Shown here one piece after another: positions 55,166 to 64,000 of a DNA stretch of 64,000 nucleotides. The DNA comes from Bacteroides finegoldii DSM 17565 (GTDB lineage Bacteria; Bacteroidota; Bacteroidia; Bacteroidales; Bacteroidaceae). Numbering within the stretch: the stretch's first letter is position 1; each line of letters starts with the position of its first letter. The position numbers were made by a program, and so were the translations under genes. Below the pieces are notes generated by a model. It did no database searches, was not told the DNA's origin, and saw nothing but the letters and a program-made list of their open reading frames with translations. The stretch is from the NCBI RefSeq assembly GCF_000156195.1, contig NZ_GG688321.1, forward strand, positions 226,274-290,273. Reading direction: 5' to 3'.

Positions 55166-57874
55166 TTAGTACCATTGAATATTACTCTGAGTCTGGCTTC
55201 TCTGCTCATACTTCAAGTCTTGCAAGATACTTGCATTCGCACGGATTGTCACATTGTAGTATTTCCAACGTCCGAAAGGCGAAAGACTGGCAGACAAGTT
55301 GAAACAATGCAAATCACGTGTGATAGTACAAGAGGTTTGCGTAATTTCTTTTGCCTGAAAATCATAACCGGAATTGAATGAGAGCGACCAATTATTGGAG
55401 ATCTTCACATTTCCATTCGCATTGATATTATGTGTGTAGGTATAAGGATATCTCATTGAATGACGATTAATCGGCTTCGATCTATCCTCACGAATATTAA
55501 ATGAGTAACTAAGACTTAATGACCACGGCATTTTAAACACTTGATAACCATCCGCATCAGCCGCGGCTTTCTCTACTTTCTTAGTTGTAGCCTCTTCTTC
55601 ATCGCTCCCGTCTGAATCTTCATCCTCCTCGTCTCCTTTTTTCTTATCCTTCCCCTGTTCCTCTTTCGGTCCGAACCATTTCTTCCAGGTATCGTTGTTG
55701 AAAGTATAATTAAAAGAAGATCCATAGCCTTGAAAACGTCCGAAACGCCCATAAGACCATTCTGTACGATTGCCGGTAACCACATTACCATTTTTATCGA
55801 ACGTGTAGGCATAAGTAGCGAATGACGCATTCATATTGAACGTATAATTCTTGGTCAGTTTCAAACGGAGATTCATACTCAAATCACTCCATGGCCGTTC
55901 TTTGGCTGCCATATTATAAGACATACTCGCTCCAAATTCATCGATTAAGCTCACCTTTTTCAGTGTATCTTTCTTTGCATCATAATACTTCATTTCCAGA
56001 TTATTGGAAATAGAGAAACTAACCGTACCCGAACCTTCACGCGAAGGCACACCGTAAGGCTGTCCAGTGAAAGGTGAATAATATTGCGTGTTACCATTAT
56101 AGTCTGTGTATTCTTCCCAATATTTACTGAATCCCGGAGCACCGCTCAAACTCACTTGCGGAGTAAATACGTGGCGGATTTGTATTTCTTTCTTCTTTGC
56201 GAAAAGAGGTTTATACATACCATAAAGCTTCGTGCTCAGGCTCAAACTTGCCGAATAGTTAGACACTCGGTAGAAACCGTTCAACGTATCACCCGGCAAC
56301 GATTCCAATCTGTGATCCACTTCATTATACTGCTGATTAATTTTACGGGTATACCAACGTTCCGTATAATTGACTGAAGGAGAAACCTGCAAATACTTGA
56401 ACAATGTAAAAGTAGCACTGATAGGAATATTATGATTCATTGCATTTTCCCACTCGCTCAGCCCTGCTTTAAACAAACGGTCATCCTTTGTACGAATACT
56501 GTTTGTCAGACGTCCGGTATAACTAATGGATATCTTTTCATACCAACGTTCGGCTCCCGCAGCCTTCTTACGTTTGAATGGAAACAGACGGCTCAATGTA
56601 ATATTAAGGTCGGGCAAGGTTACCGCAATAGAAGAATCACGCATTGTCTGAGCGATATTGGTCGTCCCGGAAAGCGTCAGGCCGATATCGGGAAAACTAC
56701 GTGAATAACTGATACTTGATGTTTTCGTATTCTGAGTCAGCAACTGAGAGTTGTAGAGGTTGTTGATATTAGAACGTTCGTAACTACTGGTCGAGAAATT
56801 TACACTGGCCGAGAAAGTACTGTTCGGACTGGCTTTAGCGTCTTGACGATGATTCCAGACAATTTTAAAGTCTTTAGATACCGCATAGTCCGGCATCCCC
56901 TTGTCACCCGTTTTGGTGACCTGATAATCCGCCTGCAACGTCCCGGAATATTGATAGCGTTTATTATAGTTTGTCAACCCGGAAAGCCTCCATGAACCTT
57001 TTGTAAAGATATCTCCCGTCATCTTCAAATCCATAATATCACTGATAGCAAAATAATATCCTCCGTTAGCCAAACCGAAACCACGGCTGGAGTCGTCCAT
57101 ATAAGTCGGCATTATAAAACCGGATGAATAACTACTAGAGAACGGAAAGAAGAAAAACGGTACAGCCAATGGCAAAGGAACATCTTCCACAACCAGATAA
57201 GCAGGTCCTGTCACCACATTTTTTTTAGGACGCACTTTTGCACGAGTCAGCTGCATATAAAAGTGAGGATGATCATGATGATCGCAAGTTGTATAGCGAC
57301 CGTGTTCCATAAAGATTTCATCATTGGCCCCTTTCTTAGCTTTGCTTCCGGTCACATAACCTTCACCTTGCTGAGTAACAATATCGGTAATCCCGGCTTT
57401 TTTAGTTTTGAAATTATAGCGGATAGTCTCCGTATCATAAGAAGTATCCCCTTCCTTGAAGACCGGTTTACCTTTCTCCACTCCGGTAGAATCTTTAATA
57501 CCGTATGCATGAACCGTACTGCTGTCAAGATTCATCGAGATAACCTCCGCAGCTAACTCTATATTCTGGTAGTTCACTTTTCCACTACCATAAAGTGTGG
57601 CCGATCCTCCCAATGTAAAAACAGTGGAGTCGTTGGATTCATAAACAACCGGTGCATCGAGCGGTTGCTTCTTCTTAACAGGTGCTATAGAATCAATGCG
57701 TACCGTAACCGTATCTGCCTTCAACGAATCGCTTCCTTGTAGTGAATCTTTTTGTGCAGTATTGGAGGTAATCATTCCTCTCCTTCGACGTTGAGACGTA
57801 GCCTCATCGGGAAGCATCAGTAAGACAATCAGCAGTATAAATGATATAAGTATTCTTGCTTTCAATGGCGCCAT
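55166..57874 (-). CDS. LptD-like outer-membrane lipopolysaccharide assembly protein
   Basis: The 902-residue protein has an N-terminal signal (about 1-28), then an OstA/LptA-like beta-jellyroll with LGGSATLYGSGKVNYQNIEL, FKTKKAGITDIVTQQGEGYV and CDHHDHPHFYMQLTRAKVRP (about 85-235). A large beta-barrel follows from VPFFFFPFSSSYSSGFIMPT. This order matches Bacteroidetes LptD homologues, which insert LPS or LOS into the outer leaflet. A strongly acidic low-complexity insert (about 740-785) interrupts the barrel. It is convergent with ung and appears monocistronic. Confidence 0.82.
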   Translation of the reverse strand: MAPLKARILISFILLIVLLMLPDEATSQRRRRGMITSNTAQKDSLQGSDSLKADTVTVRIDSIAPVKKKQPLDAPVVYESNDSTVFTLGGSATLYGSGKVNYQNIELAAEVISMNLDSSTVHAYGIKDSTGVEKGKPVFKEGDTSYDTETIRYNFKTKKAGITDIVTQQGEGYVTGSKAKKGANDEIFMEHGRYTTCDHHDHPHFYMQLTRAKVRPKKNVVTGPAYLVVEDVPLPLAVPFFFFPFSSSYSSGFIMPTYMDDSSRGFGLANGGYYFAISDIMDLKMTGDIFTKGSWRLSGLTNYNKRYQYSGTLQADYQVTKTGDKGMPDYAVSKDFKIVWNHRQDAKASPNSTFSASVNFSTSSYERSNINNLYNSQLLTQNTKTSSISYSRSFPDIGLTLSGTTNIAQTMRDSSIAVTLPDLNITLSRLFPFKRKKAAGAERWYEKISISYTGRLTNSIRTKDDRLFKAGLSEWENAMNHNIPISATFTLFKYLQVSPSVNYTERWYTRKINQQYNEVDHRLESLPGDTLNGFYRVSNYSASLSLSTKLYGMYKPLFAKKKEIQIRHVFTPQVSLSGAPGFSKYWEEYTDYNGNTQYYSPFTGQPYGVPSREGSGTVSFSISNNLEMKYYDAKKDTLKKVSLIDEFGASMSYNMAAKERPWSDLSMNLRLKLTKNYTFNMNASFATYAYTFDKNGNVVTGNRTEWSYGRFGRFQGYGSSFNYTFNNDTWKKWFGPKEEQGKDKKKGDEEDEDSDGSDEEEATTKKVEKAAADADGYQVFKMPWSLSLSYSFNIREDRSKPINRHSMRYPYTYTHNINANGNVKISNNWSLSFNSGYDFQAKEITQTSCTITRDLHCFNLSASLSPFGRWKYYNVTIRANASILQDLKYEQRSQTQSNIQWY

Positions 57875-57963
57875 TAACTAATAGTTTACGCTTGAAGTGG
57901 CAAAAGTACACAAACTTCACCAATTATGAGTTAGAATCTCCGTTATTTAATTATTTTTTAGTG

Positions 57964-58500
57964 CTATAAAAAGAGAGAGCACCATCTGTCAAAACGGTTT
58001 AGCCCTTCTTCACCATATTTTGCAATACTATTCCGTGCTTTCTCCACCGTCTTTTCCTCATCCAAATGAGTCTTAGAAAAGAACTTATCCGCAAAACAAA
58101 TCAATTGCTCTTCCAATGTGACAGGAAGCATCTCACGGTGAGGTACCGGAAGTTGCTGATCAATAATATCCTGCAAGGAAAGACCGGCTCCTGTATGGCG
58201 TTCGCAAACTAACGCATGTTGAGGAAAACCTTCAGCACGCAAAATTTCAGCTCCTAAATATCCATGAGCAATATAAGGATGAGTACCGAAACATCGAATG
58301 GACGGAGCATCTGTCTGAAAGATACCGATATCATGCAAAAGAGCGGCCTCTTTCACAAAGCTCCGGTTCAAATGCAACTCCGGATGTGCATCTAGCATCT
58401 TCATAGCCTTTCCTGACACTGAAAGGCTGTGTATTACTAAGATTTGTCGCTGTTCCGTATTCTCCGGATAATACTTATCAATGATTTCGTATGGATTCAT
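57964..58500 (-). CDS. HD-domain hydrolase
   Basis: With the ATG at 58500 the protein is 178 residues and begins MNPYEIIDKYYPENTEQRQI. The HD metal-binding motifs are visible: HSLSVSGKAMKML (first His), AALLHDIGIF (His-Asp) and ADKFFSKTHLDEEK (last Asp). Such proteins are often phosphohydrolases acting on nucleotides. The substrate is unknown. It is divergent from the NamZ-like gene with only 67 bases between starts. The longer frame would cross the opposing promoter. Confidence 0.82.
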   Translation of the reverse strand: MNPYEIIDKYYPENTEQRQILVIHSLSVSGKAMKMLDAHPELHLNRSFVKEAALLHDIGIFQTDAPSIRCFGTHPYIAHGYLGAEILRAEGFPQHALVCERHTGAGLSLQDIIDQQLPVPHREMLPVTLEEQLICFADKFFSKTHLDEEKTVEKARNSIAKYGEEGLNRFDRWCSLFL

Positions 58501-58534
58501 GTGTCGTTTTTTTGTTCTCTTGATGAGAAATTTA

Positions 58535-58542
58535 TATTTTTG
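58535..58542 (+). promoter_or_regulatory. Promoter -7 box for the NamZ-like gene
   Basis: TATTTTTG matches TAnnTTTG and lies 26 bases before the ATG at 58568. On the opposite strand TAATATTG nearby may serve the HD gene. Confidence 0.55.
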
Positions 58543-58567
58543 TGCAATATTACAAAAAAATACCGAC

Positions 58568-59731
58568 ATGCAAGCTAGAACTTTGCTCATTCTTTTTTTT
58601 CTACTCGCTATATCCCCTTCAGGATATACCCACAGTAAGATAACAACCGGTGCAGAACATATCGCACAATACTTATCACTTATTCAAGGCAAACGTGTCG
58701 GAATGGTAGTCAATCACACTTCTATTGTAGGAATAGAACAGACTCATCTGCTCGACACCTTATTAAAGTTGGATATAAAAATAGTGAAAGTATTTGCCCC
58801 TGAACACGGTTTTCGTGGCAATACGGATGCGGGCGAAACAGTAAAGGATGGAAAGGACCTACGCACCGGTATCCCTATTATTTCACTTTATGGCAATAAT
58901 AAGAAGCCTACCGCTGGTCAATTAAAAGACATTGATGTCATCTTGTTTGATATCCAAGATGTAGGAGCACGCTTTTATACCTACATCAGTACAATGTACT
59001 ATGTCATGGAGGCTTGTGCAGAAAACAGAAAGGAAATGCTCGTACTGGATCGGCCTAACCCGTGTGACTATATAGACGGTCCGATACTCAAATCCCCCTA
59101 TCGGAGTTTTGTTGGTATGCTTCCCATTCCTATACTTCATGGATGTACCATAGGCGAGCTGGCACAAATGATAAACGGAGAAGGATGGATTGCCAACAAA
59201 AAAAACGCCTGCTTATTAAAAGTAATTCCAATGACAGGCTGGAAACATGGAGAACCCTATTCGCTTCCGATTAAACCTTCTCCTAATCTGCCCAATGACC
59301 AGTCTATTCGTTTGTATGCATCACTTTGTCCTTTTGAGGCAACCCACATCAGCGTAGGACGGGGAACCACCTTTCCCTTTCAGGTATTAGGTGCACCCAA
59401 TAAAAAATATGGCAGTTTCGTTTTCACTCCTCGTTCCCTGCCCGGATTCGACAAGAATCCATTACATCAAGGAATAGCTTGTTATGGAGAAGACTTACGG
59501 AACAACGCGAATATTAGTGGTTTTACCCTTTACTACTTCCTACGTTTTTATCAAATATCAGGTGAAGGGGCCGGATTCTTTTCCCGACCCCGATGGTTTG
59601 ATTTACTTATGGGAACCGACACGGTGCGCAAAGCTATTCTCAGAGGAGAATCTGAAAAAACTATTCGAAATAGTTGGAAAAAAGAATTACAGGCTTATCG
59701 GGAGACGAGAAAGAAGTATCTGCTTTATTGA
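58568..59731 (+). CDS. namZ: DUF1343 exo-beta-N-acetylmuramidase (NamZ-like, GH171)
   Basis: The 387-residue protein has a signal peptide (MQARTLLILFFLLAISPSGY) and the DUF1343 pattern: KRVGMVVNHTSIVG, VFAPEHGFRGNTDAGETV, VILFDIQDVGARFYTYISTM, MLVLDRPNPCDYIDGPIL and EATHISVGRGTTFPFQVLGA. Characterised relatives remove N-acetylmuramic acid from the non-reducing ends of peptidoglycan fragments, for wall recycling. The expected location is periplasmic. The ATG at 58568 lies after the promoter and starts the signal peptide. The end overlaps the convergent symporter gene by seven bases. Confidence 0.85.
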   Translation: MQARTLLILFFLLAISPSGYTHSKITTGAEHIAQYLSLIQGKRVGMVVNHTSIVGIEQTHLLDTLLKLDIKIVKVFAPEHGFRGNTDAGETVKDGKDLRTGIPIISLYGNNKKPTAGQLKDIDVILFDIQDVGARFYTYISTMYYVMEACAENRKEMLVLDRPNPCDYIDGPILKSPYRSFVGMLPIPILHGCTIGELAQMINGEGWIANKKNACLLKVIPMTGWKHGEPYSLPIKPSPNLPNDQSIRLYASLCPFEATHISVGRGTTFPFQVLGAPNKKYGSFVFTPRSLPGFDKNPLHQGIACYGEDLRNNANISGFTLYYFLRFYQISGEGAGFFSRPRWFDLLMGTDTVRKAILRGESEKTIRNSWKKELQAYRETRKKYLLY

Positions 59732-60624
59732 TTCTCTTCTCGCTTTCTTTTCTTCCACAATTGCCAACTATTAATGATATTTTGCCACAAAACATACGAT
59801 CCAGGTGCAACAGCAGACAATGGATTCAGATAAGTATGGGCCATCCAGATAGCTAGAATCGTATTTTTCTGTCCTAATGCCTGTCCGCCACTGATGCGGT
59901 CGTTATAAATAGAGCCGATAGTCTTTCCAAAAAAGAACTGTAAACAACAAGCTGCCAATGCTCCAACAGCAATCATAATTTCAGTAAATCCATCCGCAGG
60001 GTCATTCAATAACGAATACAGCGTCTGTGCCGTCACGATAGCTAGCGAAACTGCCCACAAGTAGAAAGCAAGTTCATGATAACTCAATAATTTCCGATGT
60101 ATTTTTGGCAAAAATTTGCTCAATAACCATGCAGCCAGAAACGGACAAATCAGTAGAGGAAATACTTTGCTTAAAATAACAAAGAACGCTTCCAAAAAAC
60201 TAACATCAGGATGAACCTCCACTAATGGAAAAAGAATAGGTACCGCAATGGCAGCTCCGATATTAGCAAGTAACGTATAAGTGGTCAGACTTGCCGCACT
60301 CCCACCCAGTTTCGAAGTTATCACGGCAGCAGCAGTGGCTGTCGGACAAATAATACAAACCATCACCCCTTCCGCCACAATCTTATCAAACCGGAACAAC
60401 AGCAAATAAGCAGCTAACGCCCCGATAATCTGAATCAGTAATAACCATACATGAAGCGGTCTAAGCTTTAAATCGCGCGGAGATATCTTACAGAATGTCA
60501 ACAGCAACATCGTAAAGATAAGATACGGAGTCAAAAAAGAGAGGCAGATAAATAACGGATAACCCACAGCACCCACCAACATGGCAATAGGCAATGTCCA
60601 ATTCTTCAAAAACTTAAGCATCAT
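59725..60624 (-). CDS. Bile acid:sodium symporter family transporter
   Basis: The 299-residue hydrophobic protein has about nine membrane helices and the BASS/SBF family pattern: EGVMVCIICPTATAAAVITS, LLANIGAAIAVPILFPL, and KNTILAIWMAHTYLNPLSAV, which corresponds to the crossed-helix region. Bacterial members carry various organic anions, so bile acids are not implied here. An ATG one codon downstream (60621) is equally possible. The -7-like TTACTTTG at 60654-60647 lies upstream. Confidence 0.8.
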   Translation of the reverse strand: MMLKFLKNWTLPIAMLVGAVGYPLFICLSFLTPYLIFTMLLLTFCKISPRDLKLRPLHVWLLLIQIIGALAAYLLLFRFDKIVAEGVMVCIICPTATAAAVITSKLGGSAASLTTYTLLANIGAAIAVPILFPLVEVHPDVSFLEAFFVILSKVFPLLICPFLAAWLLSKFLPKIHRKLLSYHELAFYLWAVSLAIVTAQTLYSLLNDPADGFTEIMIAVGALAACCLQFFFGKTIGSIYNDRISGGQALGQKNTILAIWMAHTYLNPLSAVAPGSYVLWQNIINSWQLWKKRKREENQ

Positions 60625-60739
60625 CGTACATTTTAACTTCGGAACACAAAGTAACGGAGATTTCAGGAAAAAAGCTATCATTAAACCGAAAAAAACACAA
60701 AACTTAATGGCAAATAATAAGTTTTCTATAAATTTCTAC

Positions 60740-60747
60740 TACATTTG
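60740..60747 (+). promoter_or_regulatory. Promoter -7 box for the amidase-mlaD unit
   Basis: TACATTTG matches TAnnTTTG exactly, 16 bases before the amidase ATG. Confidence 0.65.
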
Positions 60748-60762
60748 CATCGTATTATAAAT

Positions 60763-61938
60763 ATGAAACTGAATAGATCCTACATATTATATATATGCAT
60801 TTGCCTCTGGCTTCTTTTCTTACCCTTATGCACCAGCCATTTATGGGGTAAAGATTTTGTCGTGGTCATTGATGCCGGACATGGCGGACACGACCCCGGC
60901 GCTATTGGAAAAATCTCAAAAGAAAAGAATATCAATCTGAACGTTGCCTTAAAAGTAGGAAATCTGATAAAAAACAATTGTGATGACGTTAAAGTGATCT
61001 ATACCCGTAGCAAAGATGTTTTTATCCCTCTAGATCGAAGGGCGGAAATAGCAAACAATGCGAAAGCAGATCTTTTTATTTCTATTCATACTAATGCATT
61101 GGCAAACAACCGCACTGCAAAAGGAGCATCTACCTGGACACTCGGTTTGGCTAAATCGGACGCCAATCTAGAAGTAGCTAAACGGGAAAATTCAGTAATT
61201 CTCTACGAAAGCGACTATCAGACTCGGTATGCAGGATTCAATCCTAACTCAGCTGAGTCTTATATCATATTTGAATTCATGCAGGATAAATACATGGAAC
61301 AAAGTGTGCACCTGGCGTCTTTGATGCAAAAACAATTTCGTCATACTTGCAAACGTTTAGACCGTGGAGTACATCAAGCCGGCTTCCTCGTCTTAAAAGC
61401 AAGTGCCATGCCAAGTATTCTGATAGAATTAGGATTCATCTCCACCCCTGAGGAGGAACGTTATCTGAACTCCGAAACGGGAGCTACAACCATGGCTAAA
61501 GGTATTTATCATGCTTTTCTCAATTATAAAAGAGAGCACGAAATACGGCTAACCGGAGTCAGCAAGACTGTAATACCGACTGAACAAAAAGAACAAGATA
61601 TAGAGAAAGAAAATGATAGACCCGTAACCGTTCAAAAGGTTGCGGAAAGTGCAACTAATGACAATGAAATTACGTTTAAGATACAAATACTTACCTCTTC
61701 TAAACCTCTTGCTAAAAATGACAAGAGACTGAAAGGATTGAAAGGTGTAGATTATTATAAAGAAAAAGATATATATAAATACACATATGGTGCCTCCGGT
61801 GATTATAATAAGGTACTACGTACCAAACGTACTATTACAGCCAAGTTCAAAGACGCTTTTATCATCGCTTTCCGAGACGGTGAAAAAATGAATGTCAATG
61901 AAGCAATTGCCGAGTTTAAGAAAAGAAGAAATAAATAA
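60763..61938 (+). CDS. N-acetylmuramoyl-L-alanine amidase (Amidase_3)
   Basis: The 391-residue protein has a signal peptide (about 1-28) and an Amidase_3 catalytic domain. Its zinc ligands are visible in VVIDAGHGGHDPGA (His), SYIIFEFMQD region (Glu), LFISIHTNAL (His), and the catalytic Glu in SILIELGFIST. The C-terminal part (about 300-385: FKIQILTSSKPLAKNDKRLK, VDYYKEKDIYKYTYGASGDY) looks like a SPOR-type peptidoglycan-binding domain (inference). It cleaves the stem peptide from muramic acid, probably during cell division. The MCE gene starts eight bases after its stop. Confidence 0.9.
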   Translation: MKLNRSYILYICICLWLLFLPLCTSHLWGKDFVVVIDAGHGGHDPGAIGKISKEKNINLNVALKVGNLIKNNCDDVKVIYTRSKDVFIPLDRRAEIANNAKADLFISIHTNALANNRTAKGASTWTLGLAKSDANLEVAKRENSVILYESDYQTRYAGFNPNSAESYIIFEFMQDKYMEQSVHLASLMQKQFRHTCKRLDRGVHQAGFLVLKASAMPSILIELGFISTPEEERYLNSETGATTMAKGIYHAFLNYKREHEIRLTGVSKTVIPTEQKEQDIEKENDRPVTVQKVAESATNDNEITFKIQILTSSKPLAKNDKRLKGLKGVDYYKEKDIYKYTYGASGDYNKVLRTKRTITAKFKDAFIIAFRDGEKMNVNEAIAEFKKRRNK

Positions 61939-61946
61939 AAGATAAA

Positions 61947-62840
61947 ATGAAGTATATTACAAAAGAAGTCAGAATAGGTATCGCAGGTATCATTGCACTG
62001 TGTGTACTTGTTTATGGGATTAACTGGCTGAAAGGAATACATATGTTTCAACCTTCCAGCTATTTCTATGCTAAATTTCAGAATGTTAACGGACTGACTA
62101 AGTCGAGCCCAGTATTCGCAGACGGTGTTCGTGTAGGTATTGTACGCGATATATTTTATGATTATACTAATCCCGGAAATGTGGTTGTAGAAGTAGAACT
62201 GGACACCGAACTACGAATTCCTAAAGGAAGTAGCGCCGAACTGGTATCCGAACTGATGGGAGGAGTACGCATGAATATTCTTTTGGCAAACAATCCCCGC
62301 GAAAAATATGCCGTAGGAGATACTATTCCCGGTACACTGAATAATGGAATGATGGAAAGTGTGGCAAAGTTAATGCCACAAGTACAGGAAATGTTACCTA
62401 AACTGGATTCTATCCTTATTTCTCTGAATACAATTTTAGGTGACAAGAGTATTCCTGCCACCCTACATTCAATAGAAAAGACCACTGCCAACTTGGCCGT
62501 AGTCAGTTCTCAGGTTAAAGGTCTCATGAGCAATGATATTCCACAGCTTACCAGCAAACTGAATACAATTGGAGACAACTTCGTAACCATCAGCGGTAAT
62601 CTTAAAGAAGTTGACTATGCAGCTACTTTCAAGAAAATAGACGAAACATTATCCAATGTAAAGATGCTTACAGAAAAATTGAATAGCAAAGATAACACAC
62701 TCGGATTACTCTTCAACGACCCGACTTTATACAATAATCTAAATGCTACAACTGAAAATGCAGCAGGCTTATTGAAAGACTTGAAAGAGCACCCGAAGCG
62801 CTACGTTCACTTCTCCTTATTCGGAAAGAAAGACAAGTAA
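61947..62840 (+). CDS. MCE/MlaD-family lipid-transport protein
   Basis: The 297-residue protein has one N-terminal membrane helix (IGIAGIIALCVLVYGINWLK) and an MCE domain (about 35-115: FQNVNGLTKSSPVFADGVRV, GIVRDIFYDYTNPGNVVVEV). A long helical region follows to about 280. In the family such proteins form periplasmic rings that carry lipids between membranes. The partner permease and ATPase (MlaE/MlaF) are not nearby. Operon with the amidase is likely. Confidence 0.87.
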   Translation: MKYITKEVRIGIAGIIALCVLVYGINWLKGIHMFQPSSYFYAKFQNVNGLTKSSPVFADGVRVGIVRDIFYDYTNPGNVVVEVELDTELRIPKGSSAELVSELMGGVRMNILLANNPREKYAVGDTIPGTLNNGMMESVAKLMPQVQEMLPKLDSILISLNTILGDKSIPATLHSIEKTTANLAVVSSQVKGLMSNDIPQLTSKLNTIGDNFVTISGNLKEVDYAATFKKIDETLSNVKMLTEKLNSKDNTLGLLFNDPTLYNNLNATTENAAGLLKDLKEHPKRYVHFSLFGKKDK

Positions 62841-62848
62841 TAAAATCC

Positions 62849-62900
62849 CGTTATATAGATTTTATCTAAATAACGAATTGCTATAAAAAGCAAGTTTTTT
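62849..62900 (+). terminator. Hairpins after the MCE gene
   Basis: CGTTATATAGAT/ATCTAAATAACG (62849-62875) is an imperfect hairpin. Directly after it TTGCT (62878) pairs with AGCAA (62889) and is followed by GTTTTTT. The second is the more likely terminator. Confidence 0.6.
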
Positions 62901-63191
62901 GCATCTCAAATGTCTATCTATAAACCGAAATAAGATTCCTATACAAACATGAGAATGAGAGAAGAAAAACAGAGCTTTTATATATAATATTCTATATAAC
63001 AGACACTTACAAAATAGCAAAAGCGGGATTAGTGATAGTACAAAGACATAAACACATAAGTCATTGAAAGTAAACATGTTATTATTCACTTGAAAAAAAC
63101 AAGAAAAAATAGATTTGTTTTTTCCGAATAAGATTCCCAATTTTGCAAACGTAGAAGTTTTGCTTAATTAATAAATGTATTAAAAGTTACT
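62901..63191. other. Noncoding region before dnaA
   Basis: With the preceding hairpins this makes a 351-base gene-free stretch (62841-63191). It is A/T-rich, with an 11-base direct repeat AATAAGATTCC at 62927 and 63127. A -7-like CAATTTTG lies near 63137 and a single near-consensus DnaA box, TTATTCACT, near 63083. One box is not enough to call an origin. Confidence 0.45.
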
Positions 63192-64000
63192 ATGATAGAA
63201 TCAAATCATGTCGTACTTTGGAACCGCTGTCTTGATATCATAAAAGACAATGTTCCCGATACGACATACAACACTTGGTTTGCCCCTATTGTTCCATTAA
63301 AATATGAGGACAAGACTTTGTATTTACAGATTCCCAGCCAGTTTTTCTATGAGATTCTGGAGGAAAGATTTGTAGATTTAATACGCAAGACTTTGTATAA
63401 GGTCATTGGCGAAGGAACCAAGTTGATGTACAACGTCATGGTAGACAAAACTTCGATTCCAAACCAAACCGTGAATCTCGAAGCAAGCAATCGTTCTACG
63501 GCTGTAACTCCTAAAAACATATTTGATGGAAACAAAGCTCCTAATTTCTTGCAGGCTCCTGCTGTTCAAGATTTAGATCCGCATTTGAATCCTAATTATA
63601 ATTTCGAAAACTTCATTGAAGGATACAGTAACAAACTTTCAAGAAGTGTAGCCGAAGCCGTAGCGCTAAAACCTGGAGGAACTGCTTTTAACCCATTATT
63701 CCTTTATGGAGCTTCTGGAGTGGGAAAAACACATCTGGCTAATGCCATCGGTACGAAAATCAAAGAGATTTATCCAGAAAAAAGAGTCTTGTACGTATCG
63801 GCACATTTATTCCAAGTGCAATATACAGACTCTGTACGTAACAACACAACCAACGACTTCATTAATTTCTATCAGACCATCGATGTTTTAATCATTGATG
63901 ATATTCAGGAATTTGCCGGTGTTACCAAAACACAAAACAATTTCTTCCATATCTTCAATCATCTACATCAGAACGGCAAACAGCTTATATTAACTTCCGA
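63192..64000 (+). CDS. dnaA: Chromosomal replication initiator DnaA, N-terminal part
   Basis: The gene runs off the right edge, and 269 codons are visible. It begins [20 protein letters not shown] (domain I, about 1-85), has a linker (about 90-125), and the AAA+ core with [20 protein letters not shown], Walker A GASGVGKT and Walker [11 protein letters not shown]. It binds DnaA boxes and opens the origin. The rest of the ATPase and the DNA-binding domain are outside the window. Confidence 0.95.
   Translation, partial: MIESNHVVLWNRCLDIIKDNVPDTTYNTWFAPIVPLKYEDKTLYLQIPSQFFYEILEERFVDLIRKTLYKVIGEGTKLMYNVMVDKTSIPNQTVNLEASNRSTAVTPKNIFDGNKAPNFLQAPAVQDLDPHLNPNYNFENFIEGYSNKLSRSVAEAVALKPGGTAFNPLFLYGASGVGKTHLANAIGTKIKEIYPEKRVLYVSAHLFQVQYTDSVRNNTTNDFINFYQTIDVLIIDDIQEFAGVTKTQNNFFHIFNHLHQNGKQLILTS

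Noticed and set aside
62862-63140. 92-codon minus-strand frame upstream of dnaA
   Set aside because: Phe/Ser-rich A/T-driven translation without start-site support, overlapping the terminator and dnaA promoter region.
62841-63191. Replication origin next to dnaA
   Set aside because: Only one near-consensus DnaA box was found, with no cluster of boxes. In many Bacteroidetes the origin is not beside dnaA.

Overview
The window reads as chromosomal DNA of a gut Bacteroides, probably close to B. thetaiotaomicron. The evidence is: many promoters carry the Bacteroides -7 box TAnnTTTG; there is a SusC/SusD glycan-uptake operon; there are a BtuG-type cobamide surface lipoprotein, a bifunctional fucokinase/GDP-fucose enzyme (Fkp) and HU-HIG/DUF4248 proteins; and the tRNA has no encoded CCA. 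The species assignment is inference from gene content. No insertion sequence, prophage or CRISPR array was seen.

Region 1 (1-17.6 kb) is centred on vitamin B12. The start of methylmalonyl-CoA mutase small subunit (a B12 enzyme subunit) lies at the left edge, followed by an AspT/YidE-type transporter, a cytidylate-kinase-like protein and an orphan TonB-type outer-membrane protein. Next come btuF-btuC-btuD (periplasmic and inner-membrane import). A cobalamin riboswitch with a recognisable terminator then precedes btuB-btuG, a DUF4988/DUF4465-type lipoprotein (BtuH candidate) and a PKD-type lipoprotein of unknown role (outer-membrane capture). A MATE exporter follows, behind a near-perfect palindrome.

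Region 2 (17.7-33.4 kb) is a minus-strand alpha-mannan/mannoside utilisation operon read from about 32.5 kb down to 17.7 kb: mannose-6-phosphate isomerase, ROK sugar kinase, SusC, SusD, SusE-like, two GH76, one GH92 and an MFS sugar transporter. A divergent GntR/UTRA regulator sits at its head with a repeated candidate operator. The predicted flow is glycan capture and GH76 cleavage at the surface, GH92 trimming, MFS import, ROK phosphorylation, and isomerisation to fructose-6-phosphate.

Region 3 (33.4-36.0 kb) is a small nucleoid/regulatory island. It holds a minus-strand protein with an HTH and an RNA-polymerase-alpha-CTD-like tail, two HU-type proteins and a DUF4248 protein. A 22-bp-periodic repeat array and a shared 12-bp promoter element are present. 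This is the least explained part of the window.

Region 4 (36.0-44.0 kb) is an RND efflux operon (adaptor, pump, TolC) with a divergent AraC regulator, and a second MATE transporter.

Region 5 (44-64 kb) is mostly housekeeping: lysS, gpsA, pgi, a small lipoprotein, a frameshifted HAD phosphatase next to fkp, a 36-residue membrane protein, tRNA-Arg(CCG), asnA, ung, lptD-like, an HD-domain protein, a NamZ-type exo-muramidase, a bile-acid/sodium-symporter-family transporter, a cell-wall amidase, an MCE/MlaD protein, and the first part of dnaA at the right edge.
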